Assembly (NCBI GenBank): GCA_020152595.1 | Contig: JAIGNY010002845.1 | Span: forward strand, 1,293,501-1,357,500 | Direction of reading: 5' to 3' | Length of the DNA: 64,000 nt | DNA from: Chiridota heheva | Taxonomy: Eukaryota; Echinodermata; Holothuroidea; Apodida; Chiridotidae | Shown: positions 1 to 12,935 of the stretch, piece by piece | Layout of the letters: each line of letters opens with the position of its first letter | Numbering within the stretch: position 1 is the stretch's first letter | The notes under the pieces: model-generated | Seen by the model: the letters and a program-made list of their open reading frames with translations, nothing else | What the model was told of the DNA's origin: nothing | Database searches by the model: none | Position numbers and translations under genes: made by a program

Positions 1-690
1 ATGCTGCATGCATGGCCCTTGCTAACCCATAAATAACTCTTTTTGTCCTTGCCATCCTACCCCTGTTTGAGTCAAGCTAACAACGTTTGTCTAATACTCC
101 TTCCAAAAGCATGCATCCATTTAAATTCTAAAACATTCATTTAACACACTTCTTCTTTCCAACAGGATTTCCACCAACTGAAAAAAGATCTGTAAACAAA
201 AATCCAGATATGTCCATTAGCCTTTCACCCTTGTTTTAACTTCAGTAAACCTCGCATATACACACACTCCACAGCTGTTAAAAACTGCCAAAATCACCTT
301 CCCAAAATACCATGCAAATTATACGCAGGAGAGCTATTTTTAGAATCAGAACCAAGTGAGCTGAAATTTCAGGTTTGAGATCTAATATTTGCTCTCGGAA
401 ATAACCCTTCAAATTAAAAAAAAAAAAAACCTAACACACATATGCCAAAGAAAGTTGACTGACCAACCTTACTGTTTGCTCTATCAAGCAAGACAACTTG
501 AATTTTACCGAGAAAACAAGACGGGAACGAGAAAAATTACAATTAACGCAAAGCACTTGAGTCTGCGTTCCTCTCTTGTGAGAATTATGCAGTAAATCGC
601 ACAACATTTATTTCACAAGCATTGCTATATGTTAATCAACTCCTGCTGTACACTGCATGTATGCTACACTATTATATCCATCATATGTGT
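1..690. other. No recognisable gene
   Basis: AT-rich single-copy-looking sequence with an A-run at 416-430. No domain, RNA gene or repeat recognised. The same holds for 961-1341, which follows the (AT)n tract. Confidence 0.6.
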
Positions 691-960
<270 letters not shown>

Positions 961-1341
961 CCTGCACATGGCCATGCAATGCTTTCATAAAGTCTAATCA
1001 TAACCAACACTGCTGCTGGATAACGACAAATTATTCTCCTTTCTATCAGAGAAGCTATTTATAGAACTGCTCTTTCTTGAATATTGGATCGTGTAGACTG
1101 AGAGGTTGTGCAAAGAAACTGACGTTGAAAGACTTGATGTGAAGCAGAGATGTAGCTATGTTGTGTGGCTTATATACGGCCAAGGATGAAAGCTTGAATA
1201 TAATCTTAGCGATATAAACAATTCCACGGTATTTGCTTCACAAAACATATTCTTTTAAGGTGAAATAGTTTACGGCAATTGCAGTACTCTTGACAGCGAC
1301 ATAAAATCAAAAATGAACTCGAGTCAGCCCATATGGAAGAC

Positions 1342-2233
1342 TTGCACTGCTTGAGCCTGTGCAGATAGTGCTAGAATCAGATATATAGGGGCTTGAGCCT
1401 GTGCAGATAGTGCTAGAATCAGATATATAGGGGGTTGAGCCTGTGCAGATAGTGCTCGAATCAGTTATATAGGGGGCTTGAGCCTGTGCAGATAGTGCTA
1501 GAATCAGATATATAGGGGGCTTGAGCCTGTGCAGATAGTGCTAAAATCAGAAATATAGGGGGCTTGAGCCTGTGCAGATAGTGCTAGAATCAGATAGTTA
1601 GGGGGCTTGAGCCTGTGCACGATGCTAGAATCAGATATATAGGGGGCTTGAGCCTGTGCAGATAGTGCTAGAATCAGATATATAGGAGGCTTGAGCCTGT
1701 GCAGATAGTGCTAGAATCAGATATACAGTATAGGGGGCTTGAGCCTGTGCAGATAGTGCTAGAATCAGATATACAGTATAGGGGGCTTGAGCCTGTGCAG
1801 ATAGTGCTAGAATCAGATATACAGTATAGAGGGCTTGAGCCTGTGCAGATAGTGCTAGAATCAGATATATAGGGGGCTTGAGCCAGTGCAGATAGTGCTA
1901 GAATCAGATATATAGGGGGCTTGAGCCTGTGCGGATAGTGCTAGAATCAGATATACAGTATAGGGGGCTTGAGCCTGTGCAGATAGTGCTAGAATCAGAT
2001 ATACAGTATAGGGGGCTTGAGCCTGTGCAGATAGTGCTAGAATCAGATATACAGTATAGGGGGCTTGAGCCTGTGCAGATAGTGCTAAAATCAGATACAT
2101 AGGGGGCTTGAGCCTGTGCAGATAGTGCTAGAATCAGATATATAGGGGGCTTGAGCCTGTGCAGATAGTGCTAGAATCAGATATATAGGGGGCTTGAGCC
2201 TGTGCAGATAGTGCTAGAATCAGATATATAGGG
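1342..2233. repeat. 43/48-bp satellite, about 20 copies
   Basis: Unit GGGGGCTTGAGCCTGTGCAG then ATAGTGCTAGAATCAGATAT and ATA. Some units end ATACAGTATA instead, giving a 48-bp version. The 48-bp variants cluster (about 1720-1840 and 1950-2060), suggesting local block duplication. Frames on the minus strand are artefacts. Confidence 0.93.
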
Positions 2234-2324
2234 GTCACTCTAAGGGTACCGTTTCTAAACAGCAAAAAACTTCTTTCGTCAAAATGTTGAATTATAAGTG
2301 TTACAGTTAAATACACAATACCAG

Positions 2325-2930
2325 TTGAAGATGCAATACCAATACCCTCAGGTGAATATTTCATACCCCCTGTTGAATATGTAACACCCCAGACCCCTAG
2401 CTTGATTTTAAAAGGAGCAGGGTGCTAGACGTCGTTTCGGCGTGGATTCCAGGGGCACCCTTAAGGCTCAATCCCCTAGTGAAGAAGCTTTGGGATTTTA
2501 GCTATAATCATACATTTGAGAATGAAACTATTCTGACTGATAAGGAACAGTCTATCATTCTGGGTACTGTATCCATGTAAAGTATTTTATTTATGAGGCT
2601 AATTCAGATTATTTAGTTTAAAAAAAAAAAAAATGTATATATATATACAAAAATATTTAAAAAAATATATATTAAAACAATTCTCATGAGGGGCAGGGCG
2701 GACCCCAAAGGGGCAGGGCAGACCCCAGGGGGGCAGGGCGGGCCCACAGAGGGGAAGGGCGGGCCGCCCCTGTGACACAGCAAAGCTATGGGTCTGATAC
2801 CCCCTGTTGAATATGTAATACCCCTATTAAATATGAAATACACCATTTGAATATGCAATACCCAAATCCATTGAATATGCAATATCAACAGTTGGATATG
2901 CAATACCAATACCCCCAGTGATGGGCGGTT
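2325..2930. repeat. About 22-bp array (TTGAATATGCAATACCC type), interrupted by MITE copy a
   Basis: Units like CCCCTGTTGAATATGTAATA occur at 2325-2389 and again at 2797-2930. A few related units recur at 3435-3490. The MITE at 2390-2796 splits the array. Confidence 0.82.
2390..2796 (-). mobile_element. CAGACCCC-ended MITE, copy a (407 bp)
   Basis: Starts CAGACCCCTAGCTTG and ends CAAAGCTATGGGTCTG. Contains a G/C-rich minisatellite of GGGGCAGGGCGGACC type at about 2690-2770. It interrupts a 22-bp array of TACCCCCTGTTGAATATG units that continues on both sides, so the array was there first. Confidence 0.8.
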
Positions 2931-3006
2931 CATCATATGGAAATGGGGGCAGGGGGTACAATTTCCCCAAGGATTAAGTAATCATTGTCTTTTTTGTAAT
3001 AATGAT

Positions 3007-3340
3007 AAACATGCTTGAATTATATGTACAATGAATACAAACATGCTTGAATTATATGTACAATGAATTTAAACATGCTTAAATTATATGTACAATGAAT
3101 ACAAACATGCTTGAATTATATGTACAATGAATACAAACATGCTTGAATTATATGTACAATGAATACAAACATGTTTAAATTATATGTACGATGAATACAA
3201 ACATGCTTAAATTATATGTACAATGAATACAAACATGCTTGAATTATATGTACAATGAATACAAACATGCTTGAATTATATGTACAATGAATACAAACAT
3301 GCTGGAATTATATGTACAATGAATACAAACATGCTGGAAT
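3007..3340. repeat. 32-bp minisatellite, about 10 copies
   Basis: Unit AAACATGCTTGAATTATATG then TACAATGAATAC, with TTTAAA and GGAATT variants. Confidence 0.93.
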
Positions 3341-3744
3341 GATTACAAGGATGTCCCCTTCCCTCCCTCCCCTACCAATCACGTTTTCCCCCTCCAAATA
3401 AAATCTCTTACAGCCGCGTAATGGCCTCACTTGAATACTGTATGTAACATCCATGTTGAATATGCAATACTCCCAGTTGAATATACATCCAGCACCTCAC
3501 CAGGAATGTAGGAAGCTTTTCAAAAAGTGGGGAGCACAACCTCTTAGGGGGCACTTTTCACATCATATGCATGTCCCCAATCCTGATCTGTAGATAGAAT
3601 AAGTGAGCCTAAAACAACAAAGACAAGTAAAAAGGGGCAATTCATTTTTCAAAAAGGGGCACTTTTCCAATGAGGACACATTCCCCCTGTACATGGGACT
3701 GACAAAAGTCACCAATTTCCTACTTTTGGGACAAAAATTGAAGG

Positions 3745-3835
3745 GCACATTTCATTTTCAAAAGGGGCATTTTCAAAAGGGGCATTTTCATTTTCAAAAG
3801 GGAGGCATTTTCATTTTCAAAAGGGGCACTTTTGT
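3745..3835. repeat. Short G/T-rich minisatellite
   Basis: Four to five copies of a CATTTTCAAAAGGGG-type unit with an optional CATTTT insert. Confidence 0.8.
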
Positions 3836-3925
3836 CATTGCCCATGCACATGCCCCCAGTTCCTAAACCTATGCAACTCACATATGTCTATAACACCCTT
3901 ATTTGCCACTCCTCTCTCATTTTAA

Positions 3926-4150
3926 AGGAGCGCTACACCGAAAAGTGAGGACATATTTTTAGAGGTCCCCCAAAAAATGTAATGCTTATATAGCACACAA
4001 TGGTATAGTAATTTTCTTGTTAATATGAATATTCAAGTGACCTTTGTCCTCATATGATCTGTGGGCTAAAGAAGCATAAGTTTATCGATCTGTTGTGGAT
4101 GTATCTGTGAAATTTGCAAAAACGAGCACCCTTTTCGGTCTAGTGCTCCT
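3926..4150. mobile_element. TTAA-target MITE, AGGAGC family, 225 bp
   Basis: Begins AGGAGCGCTACACCGAAAAG after TTAA and ends TTTTCGGTCTAGTGCTCCT before TCAA, giving inverted termini. Internally it has a motif TGAATATTCAAGTGACCTTTG and near the end GTGAAATTTGCAAAAACGAG. Both recur in the relatives at 42643-44455 and 56826-57043. Non-coding. Confidence 0.82.
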
Positions 4151-4789
4151 TCAACAAATAACAAGTGTTCATAATTGAAAGCAAATGAACACTAACTGGC
4201 TCTTCACCCTGTTAAATTTCAGACTCATTCAGAGTTAGCAGGTAGCAAGCTGTGCAGGAACCCCTAAGAAGTGACAAACTATTGCTCTCCTTCTCCACTG
4301 TACATAAGAGCTGAACCAAGAAAAGATGTGATGTAGTCTAGACAAACCTTCAGATGTTCATCATCTGTCATGGTCATCATGAAAGGTATTCTACAAGTCT
4401 CTGAACAAATTGCAAGCTGAATGAAGGGTGTGTCTTTGGAACATCCAGCATCAACTGACAGTGGCAACACCAGGATTGTGATGCATAGGGTGGGGGGGGA
4501 GGGGAAGAGAGGGGCAGCTTTTTCTCTCTCTTAAGGGGGGCCAAAGGCCAATAGATCGGACGTGTTGCCCGGTGCCAAGCCATCAACTGGTGGTATGTTT
4601 ATTTAATACCATTCCAGATCAATTATGGGTGTATGTCATTTTGTGCCGCCACTACCACATTGAGCCATGCCTGTCTGTAGATATTCTTTTTTAACTGATT
4701 GCTTTTGATTTTTTGTCCTACTTATACAGACTATAGTAGACATAGGGAATTGTCCAGGACATTAAGGCAACAGACAATAGGGATGTCAT
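4151..4789. other. No recognisable gene
   Basis: Mixed sequence with a G-run near 4490-4505. Short frames lack any recognisable protein pattern. 5101-5860 is similar. Confidence 0.5.
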
Positions 4790-5100
4790 TGGCAATGGGG
4801 AAGTTTTCAGAGCATTGGGGGTCACAGGATTTGAGGGATGTCACAATCATTGAGGATGTCACTAGCATTGGGGATGTCACAGGCATTGGTGGATGTCACA
4901 AGCATTGGATGTCACAGGCATTGGAAGATGTCACAAGCATTTGGAGGATGTCACAAGCACTGGGGGATGTCACAGAATTTGAGGGATGTCACAGCATTTG
5001 GGAAATGTCACAGAATTTGGAGGATGTCACAATCATGAGGGATGTCACAGAATTTGAAAGATGTCACAATCATTGGGGGATGTCAGAATTTTGTGGACAC
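4790..5100. repeat. About 20-bp minisatellite (GGATGTCACAAGCATTGG type)
   Basis: About 14 units, each with GATGTCACA followed by AGCATTGG, GAATTTGA or ATCATTGG. The units vary in length (17-21 bp), so the plus frames over it are incidental. Confidence 0.85.
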
Positions 5101-5860
5101 TGGATGACATCAGGGCCAATATGGAATGCCACAGGCATAATCAGGGCTCTCCCAGGCATGGGGAATGCCATTGGCATTGCAGGAAGTACATGTTACAGGC
5201 AATGTGGCCCAGATGTCACAGAGTTCCAGGCCCCTCCTACAGTACCTTGAAATGTTCCCCTTTTGGTCAATAGCACCCTGACCCTTTCTGAACCATGCAA
5301 GGGACTTTAAAATTAATTCAAACATTTGAAACAAACACCTAACAGACAAAAGAGTAGACCTTCATGACCAATAATTCTACAGCAATAATGTATCAAATAC
5401 CAATTGTTCATTGACATACTGTAGCTGTCTTATACGATTGTAAACAGCTTCACCTAAAAATAAGAACAATGATATAAATTATCTCACTATACATTAAAAA
5501 GATTTTGGCACTTTAAATGCACTTTATTTCCTTTCTTTCCACTTTCATTTAATGGCAGACTACTTATTAATAATAAGGTATATGTTGTTCTTAAGGATAT
5601 AAACAGAACAAAAATACTAACAAAACTCTGTAGAAGATGATGCATTTGAAAGATACACGATACGATCGTAAAAACAAGAAATTCATTTCTGTTTTGTCTT
5701 AATTTGACACTTTGCAAACTTCATAAGTGTATTTTTCTCATCCTGAAAGTGCCTGGATTCAGTGGTTTTCTCAATTACAAGGAAGTTTATGAGGTGCTTG
5801 TTGACTTGCATCCTGGTGAATTATGGGGGAATAAAAGCCACTGATAAAGCTTCTCCAAAA

Positions 5861-6275
5861 ACAAGCCAATTTCAAAACAAGATTGCAATTTCAGAACAAG
5901 ATTGCAATTTCAGAATAATATCTTAATTTCAGAAAAAGATTGAAACTTAAGAATGAATTATCAAATTCAGAAGATTTCAATTGCAAAATAAGATCTTAAT
6001 TTCAGAAAAAATCTCTCAATTTCAGAATAAAATCTCAATTTCAGAAAAAGATTGTAACTTAAGAATAAGGTCTCAAATTCAGAACAAGATCTCAATTGCA
6101 AAATAAGATTTCTATTCCAAAAAAAATTGCAATTTAAGAATAAGATTCAGAAAACAATCACAATTGCAGAATACAGTAGGTTGGTTTTTTTATATTTTAA
6201 AATAAGATTTCCATTGCAGAATACGTTCTTCATTTCAGAACAAAGACTGCGATTTAGAACAAGATTGCAAGTTTA
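5861..6275. repeat. Degenerate A-rich minisatellite (AATTTCAGAATAAGATTGC type)
   Basis: About 20 decayed units of 18-20 bp. Stops occur in every frame. No gene. Confidence 0.8.
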
Positions 6276-6419
6276 TCAATTAAGATAATTCAATAAGAGC
6301 ATGCATGCAGTAACAAAGTATTTTGTACCCTTCTTATACACAAAGAAAAGAAAAGCATTGCATGTATTACTTATATTACTGTACCATATCATACATATGT
6401 ACTCTTGTTGCATCTTCAT

Positions 6420-6607
6420 CAGGCCCGTAGCCAGCATGGGTCACGAGGGGCCATGGATAGTATGTGCCCCAATGCAAAAATTCAAATGAAAATATATAAC
6501 AAGGGTACTGTATATGGAGAATCTTCCCAAGTGCCCCCTCATCAAGTGTTGTGCCGCCCTCCCCCTCCCTATTCCACCCCCTTCCAAAATGCCTGGCTAC
6601 GGGAATG
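6420..6607. mobile_element. Short inverted-repeat element (CCCGTAGCCAG ends)
   Basis: Left CAGGCCCGTAGCCAGCAT and right ATGCCTGGCTACGGGAATG are inverse complements over about 15 bp. The interior is C-rich and non-coding. No clear target duplication was found. Confidence 0.62.
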
Positions 6608-7936
6608 ATTTTCATATACAAAGTCATTCTGACAAATTTACTGAGCAGGTCTGTTACTGAGAGAATGTTATATTAACATGATAGTCCGAGGGGAGAGAGG
6701 GAAGGGGGGGCACTTTATATGTGAGGTATATATACAGGCAATTTTTTTTTTCATCAATTTTGTAGTGCAGTTCCTTTTTTACGAAAAAAAAAAAAAAATT
6801 TAAAGGAGGTTTTTTCCAACATTTTCATCCCCCCTTAAAAAAATTACTGTGTTAATTTTGTTCTGCTGGCCTTTTGATAATATTTTTGTTGAATACTCAC
6901 TCACACTGCAGGTCATAGATTTGAAGGAGGCAAAGGGCCACTTACCCATACTTTTTTTCAAAATTTGTATCTTTGCAGGGTCATTCTTTTGCATTTTAGC
7001 GTGATTTTGCCTAACACACTTTTGACATTGCCCCCCCCCCCCACCCCCATCCCCACCCCAACTTTCGGTAGGCAAATCCTGCCCATGCTGCAAATTACTA
7101 TCAAAATTTGACTTCTTTCATACTGCGGGTATCAAAATTGTATAATTTCATACTGCACTTACCAAAAAGTCTGTCATACTACGGGTATGTTTTTTGGTTG
7201 GTGGGAGCGTACACCCCTACCACTTTTAGTATGAGAAGCCCCAATCCCCCCACCTTCCCCCTTCCCGAATGGTAGGATTCAGTAGTCAGACATGTTGTCC
7301 TATGCTGATTCAGAGTTAGAATTAATTATGTGTTTAAATTCTTCCCACGAAAAATTGTGACAGAAATAATATTAGTGTAGCCATCTTTCGTAATTTAATG
7401 TACTATTGACTGCAAAATTAAACAGGGGACGTTTCTAGAGCGTGTATTATGATATTTACAGTTGCTTACCTAAAAAATCTTTTTACTTTTTTTTTCTGAC
7501 GAAAAAAAAAAAAAAAATCCTGCAAATTCCCGTTTTTCACGCTGTATAATATCCGGCGGAACAGTAGATTTTTTCCAAGTGTGTGTTGATTGATGTGCAA
7601 TAAATCGAGACAGAATATAAATACAGAATTGCTGTGATATCTTGACCAACTGTATTGAGGACAAACTGAATTTCAAAATTGTAACAAGCCTATAATATGA
7701 AACCGGCTGGAACAGAATAATCTTCAAAATGTATACAAGTATTGTCACTTCCTTCGTTTCTTAAAATAGTTTATTGAATTGGAAATTAATTTAACATTTT
7801 TACTAATTAAATTCCCCTCTTATGTCTTTCCTCTAGGTCGAGTTTTAGCACTCCCCAAACATATCCAGTGGTACGTACGTTGTAAGCCACAAAGGTTTTG
7901 ACGAACGTGAGATTGTGACATCACAATTAATCTGAT
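6608..7936. other. Low-complexity and dispersed-repeat sequence
   Basis: C-run at 7030-7042 and A-runs near 6785 and 7502. A block around TTTCGTAATTTAATGTACTA at about 7388 recurs near 50422 in a similar setting (CAGAAATAATATTA just before), so it is part of a dispersed repeat. No gene. Confidence 0.55.
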
Positions 7937-8274
7937 CAGGGGTCCAAATTTTAATTTTTTGCCACTGTTCCAGGGATCAGTACTTTCTCAAATAGTACTG
8001 TTCCCGGTCAGATTTCACTGTTCCAATAATTTTTTTGCTGATAACAGGACAAATTCCTTTCTAGCATCCAGTTGCATACAGTCAGTCCTACACATGCAAG
8101 CAGCCTTGCATGTGTGAATTCATGATTAATTGTGCTTTTGTCTTACTAGAAGAAAGTATTTTTATGATTATCTTTGCTTGACAACATGTATTTTTTTTGC
8201 TTGTGAAAAGAACGTTGTTCCACCGGAAAATAAACAGCACTATTCTCTGAACAGTGAGAATTTGACCCCCACTG
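7937..8274. mobile_element. hAT-like MITE, CAGGGGTC family, copy 1
   Basis: Starts CAGGGGTCCAAATTTTAA and ends GAATTTGACCCCCACTG, inverse complements. Sub-terminal words recur as CACTGTTCCAG and GAACAGTG on both sides. Shares ACATGCAAGCAGCCTTGC with the copy at 49285-49683. Flanks ATTAATCT/ATTAGTCA are only suggestive of an 8-bp duplication. Non-coding. Confidence 0.72.
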
Positions 8275-10078
8275 ATTAGTCATTTTACACAAATCAAATA
8301 ACTTTGAACAGAACTTCAATATAGCGTCTTAAAAAATTGAGATTTTTTACCATATCTTTAACCATTTAATTACTTTTAATGTTCTTTTTCATATAAAATA
8401 AACATTAATTCCATCCAAAAAGATACCTGAATCAAGTTTCAAACTTCTATCTATCTTCAGGTCTCACCCGTTTATTTTCAATCAAAGTCAAATGTTTATG
8501 CACCTTGACTAAAACACTGCACAAAAAAGGTCAGTACTTAGCTCTCTCTGTGACATGAGAACTAGCATAGTGTCCTTAAAATAAACCATCTGAAAATAGC
8601 CTCCGCATGCAAATGAGGAATTCCATTTAATGGCTCGGACTGAAAGAACGTAACGATAATACATGCAGGAAAACTGGGGCTGTTTCGTACAGAACAGAGC
8701 ACGATATCCAGGGGGAATATGGTTCAAGTAGTTGGAGTGGTGGATTAGGTGTGGAAAGAAAGCACTCTGTCTTTGGAAGTGATCGAGATCTGTAACTTTT
8801 GGTCGGACTCTTTCAAACTAGTTCTATTTCTCTCTGACACTCAGACAGTGTAGTGGATTATCACTGCTGCTACAGTGTGTGTAGAAAGTGCTTACATTCC
8901 AGCAGAGATTTATAGAGGTATAATTGTGATATAGATACATTACAGAAACAGCATCAACTGAAAATACAACGTAGTACAGGGGTGGTGGTTTGGACCAAAT
9001 GAGACATACCGAATATTCCCTAATAAACACCCTAGGGGTTACATTTTCATAAGGGGGCACGTTTATTTAAGGTTAAATTTCAAAAGTACTTTTTGTGTAC
9101 ATAGCAAGTTCAACTCTATTGACTGTATTTTTCAGGCAGTTTTACAGTTTGTAAATGAGGTTTGGCTGGAGACTAGTGTTAAATCAGTGTATTTAATATT
9201 AAATTACCAATCAATTTATGTGTTACCTAACGTTTGTCACCACACAAAAAACATAGCAAGGGGGGGGGGGGGTTTTAAGGGGAATTTATTAGAAAATATA
9301 CGGGCAACAAAACTTTGTTAGAAAATTCCATATCAAAACAGCACAACACTTCCATCAAAATCGGATAGAAATCGAGGATTTTACAACTTTTTTAATTGTC
9401 ATGCTAATTATGAAAGAAAGAAATACAGTTTTAGAAACATTGGAGTAAATTGTTTTCTCATGAAATTAGGCAAATAAAACACAAATTCCCTGTAAATGTG
9501 AACTCTTCCCAAATTATAATCTCTGCTGAAATCTTATTGCATACCCAGGCACACAAATCCTTTTGAATAATAATATTTTCTTTACATTTCAGAGAAGTGG
9601 ACTAATCAATATTTTTAGCTATACATTTTGGCAAATCTTCATCACCTCTGGAAACAATTCAAGCAGGGACAGATGAAGGATGTTGCTACTATACTCTACT
9701 CAGTGGATCACAAATAAAGCTGACAAACACACACTTACGGACAAGAAAACAATCTGTTCATCAACAATAACATGCAGCACTTACAAAGTCACTTCGCAAA
9801 ATTCTTTTACAATCTCTTGAGATACTTGTGTACATGACTGACACACTGACAAACAAACAAACAAAATGACAAACACAGGGATGTACAGAAAGTAAGAATT
9901 TTTTTTTTTTGATCCTGAAATCTTCAGTCATAAAAATGCAAATGCCATCCAAAAAATGGAGCAAAATTAAATCATAATTCAAATACCCCAAAATCTGGAA
10001 TTCTGGGAAAATTTGGAAGTCATGGCGCTTAAGTAGGAGGTACACTGGAAAGACCTATATATGATCTTTAATGTTTAA
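8275..10078. other. No recognisable gene
   Basis: AT-rich; G-run at 9259-9272 and T-run at 9898-9910. Nothing identifiable. Because the C1 gene runs leftward from 15014, this may be intron. 10987-11783 is likewise empty. Confidence 0.5.
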
Positions 10079-10651
10079 AGAAATATTCCCAGGGTTTTTT
10101 GTAAAATTTTACTTAAAAGAGCATACTTCTCGAGCCAATTTGGTACAAAAATCAGGTTTGATATCATGTTCCGTTCAGAAGATATGAATTTTTAAAGATT
10201 TCCTAATTGTGTTTTAAAGTCTTTGTACAGTATGATGAATATGTGTTTCATGATGTCATAGAGACAATTCCAGTGCAAATGTTTAAGTATTTCTTTGAAC
10301 GTTAATCGAATGTTTCTGTATGGTTAGAATTAATTTTACTAAAGTTATTAAGTAGGGTATATTTGGCAATGTATATAAATACCTAAGTTTCATCAAATCA
10401 TTTTTCTAGCAGGTTCTACTAATAAAAAAGGATGATAGATATAATGAAATACATACACTTTGAGGGAGAATGTGTTGCTGTGATGTCATACGGAGCCTTT
10501 TCCTATTTGTTTTTTGCCATTTTTTGTGAGCATTAAAATTTGAATATCTTCTGGTAAGAATAACATATCAACATAATTTTTGCACTAAATTGTTTCTAAA
10601 CTTTTTCTCTTTCTTATAAAAGGTTACGAAAAAAAACATGGGATTATTCCT
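10079..10651. mobile_element. TTAA-target MITE, AGGAATATTCC family, 573 bp
   Basis: TTAA at 10075-10078 and 10652-10655. Starts AGAAATATTCCCAGGG and ends CATGGGATTATTCCT. Arms continue with imperfect pairing (GATATGAATTTTTAAAG versus AAATTTGAATATCTTCTGG). Relatives are at 57074 and 61535. Non-coding. Confidence 0.8.
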
Positions 10652-10850
10652 TTAAAGTTTATTTCTAGTGTACACACTTACATCTCTAGTACAGTAGTCT
10701 ATTGTTGTTCCATTAAGCCTTTCCGGTATCCTGTTTGATTTTCCGTTTATTGCCAAGAATTCAAACAAAAAATTCAAATGCAAACAAATCAGGAATTCGG
10801 GGGAAATCCGAAAGTCTCTGCAAACACACAAATGAACGTTTAAAATGTTG

Positions 10851-10986
10851 CAGTGGCATAACTAAGGGGGCAGGAAAGGCAGCCCCCACCTCCACTCCCC
10901 CAGCCCATAAAAATATACCATTACAACATAGGGAGCTGCAGGGCACCACTCGCCCCCCAGCCCGTAGGGCCCTAGCTACGCCACTG
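10851..10986. mobile_element. 136-bp hAT-like MITE (CAGTGGCRTARCTA ends)
   Basis: Starts CAGTGGCATAACTAAGGG and ends GGGCCCTAGCTACGCCACTG, inverse complements with small changes. Flanks AAATGTTG (10843-10850) and AAATGATG (10987-10994) agree at 7 of 8 positions, an 8-bp duplication. Ends of the CAGTGGCGTAGC type are widespread in animal MITEs. Confidence 0.8.
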
Positions 10987-11783
10987 AAATGATGTTTAAC
11001 TTTTATTGCAGAGTGTATAGGCTAAGAGTGTATGACATCATTCAATGACTAATCAGAACACCTGTACACTTCCACTCATCCTGATTACAACTACTCATTT
11101 CTACAAACAGCATTTGTCGTTAAAAATAGCTTTTGATTCCAAAAATAGAAGAAAGATGATCACAGGTGGGCTTCTGGAGGTTTGTTTTAAATTTACAAAC
11201 GAGGAGCAAATTCTATACAAATACAGGAATTAATACAGAATCAACCGTCTGCATGACTCATCAATGAACGTCAGCACATCAACAAACTCAGCAAATGACG
11301 ATCACCATTTTCTCATGAATTTTCTTCCCCCACAAAACAATAAGATTAAACTGCTACAGAGGAATCTTGTCATTAAAATCTTCCTTCTTGTTCCTGCAAG
11401 TATTCTAAATCTTCCTTGCCTAATATACATACAACAAATTGAGGGGTGCACAAAAGTTGAGGGATCGTAACGAAAGCTTGGAAAGCATTTCCCTGCATGG
11501 ACAAAACTGATGATCTGCTTACTAATCAAAACATGGCATGGGGGATGATGATGGGGGTAGCAGGAAAGGGAAATAAATGTTTTACCCCTACCCCCACCAA
11601 ATATTTGATTAAAGTCAGTCATAGATGATGACAAACGTCAGCCAGAACATTGATGAAATGTCAATCCAAATGTGGATTAATATAAATTCATTTCTAGGTC
11701 CTACCCTCTGCACTACCTACCAGTAACATATGCCATCAATACCACCACTATCTACAGTATTTCCACCACCACTTCTAAGGTCT

Positions 11784-11922
11784 CCTAGGGATCTGCTAGG
11801 GCTGTTTCGCAGTCTTGTGTCGTATTAGACGGGCTGTGGAATGGCCCTAGCAGATCCCTAGGGTCTAGGGTTCTGCTAGGCCGTTCTGCAATCTGTTGTA
11901 CGGGACAGACTGTGGAACGGCC
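11784..11922. other. Two successive hairpins
   Basis: CCTAGGGATCTGCTAGGGC at 11784-11802 is the exact complement of 11844-11862 (19-bp arms, 41-bp loop). The second, GGCCGTTC at 11879-11886, pairs with GAACGGCC at 11915-11922. The two loops resemble each other (CAGTCTTGTGTCGTATTAGACG versus CAATCTGTTGTACGGGACAG). Probably the remains of an inverted-repeat element. No coding. Confidence 0.75.
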
Positions 11923-12329
11923 ATCATGTTCATACAGCCGTTTCCGTTACATTAAGTGGGTGTATTTATAAAATATACGCAAACAAGACAACAGAATGTT
12001 AGAATTAAGAGAAATTCATTCCTCGCTCTTCTTGCTATTGCGAAGATACTGCAAGTTTGAAATGGATTATACGAGAGTGGATGTGGCCATTATACAAGAG
12101 TGGGTGTGGCCAAGCCTAAAAACTTGTTTGTTCGCTGTAACCATACCTACCCAACAAAATACCTACATGTACCTTCTGTACTCAAATAATATTAATGGTC
12201 ATAAATGTTTCTCTTTTTTGCATATACAGAAAATCGTTTCTTTGATTTAAATTCAAGCTCATTTTAAAGGCCTACCTACCGACCCAACTTTTTGAGCAGT
12301 TGTCTTATAGCAAACAAATAATATTTTAA

Positions 12330-12597
12330 AGGAAAGGTATAATTCCATAAATAAATTCAGAAGGGAACGCTGCCCAGCTTGTAACGTCATTTCCGGTTTT
12401 CAATTTTAGTTACTGATTGCGGGAAGTAAGTGCGGTTATCGATAACACATGTAGGCTCCTATGTTCTGTCCGGCGAATGTGTGATCACTAACATCGCAGA
12501 TATCTCGCAATCAATCAGGAAAATTGAAAACCGGAAGTGTCGTTGACAGGTTAGCGGCGTTCACTTCTAAATTTATTAATGAGATGATAAATTTCCT
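12330..12597. mobile_element. TTAA-target MITE with near full-length palindromic arms, 268 bp
   Basis: TTAA at 12326-12329 and 12598-12601. Starts AGGAAAGGTATAATTCC and ends GATGATAAATTTCCT. Arms share TAAATTCAGAAGGGAACGC with its complement, and ACTTCCGGTTTTCAATTTT-like sequence with its complement. A fragment of the same family (TTCCGGTTTTCAATTTTTCT and GATTGCGAGATATCTGC) lies at about 59285-59400. Confidence 0.82.
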
Positions 12598-12629
12598 TTA
12601 AAGGTGGCTTCATGCAGTGTCTCTAAGCC

Positions 12630-12659
12630 AGGGAAGTGCCATTTAGATGGCACTTCCCT
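12630..12659. other. Perfect 13-bp hairpin with TTAG loop
   Basis: AGGGAAGTGCCAT pairs exactly with ATGGCACTTCCCT across TTAG. It lies 33 bp after the MITE at 12330-12597. No T-run or gene follows, so a role as terminator or RNA is not shown. Confidence 0.7.
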
Positions 12660-12935
12660 GTCTAAGCTGTGTGTAGATGTTATTACAGCAAACTTTTGCT
12701 CCTTTTTTTATCTTCACTACGCGTCTATAATTCACACCCACTAGTAACGTTGATGCCTTTTTCCATGAACACATTAAACCAACCTCACATTCAACATACA
12801 CGTCTGAATTAAGTGTTTCCCCAAAAACTGGTCGATAATGTGATTTTAGTTCTTTTTCAGTCTAAACTTTCGTTTAAATGACAAATTAAATACGGACATT
12901 TGGAGAAGATATAACATGACTGAAACGACTTTAGA

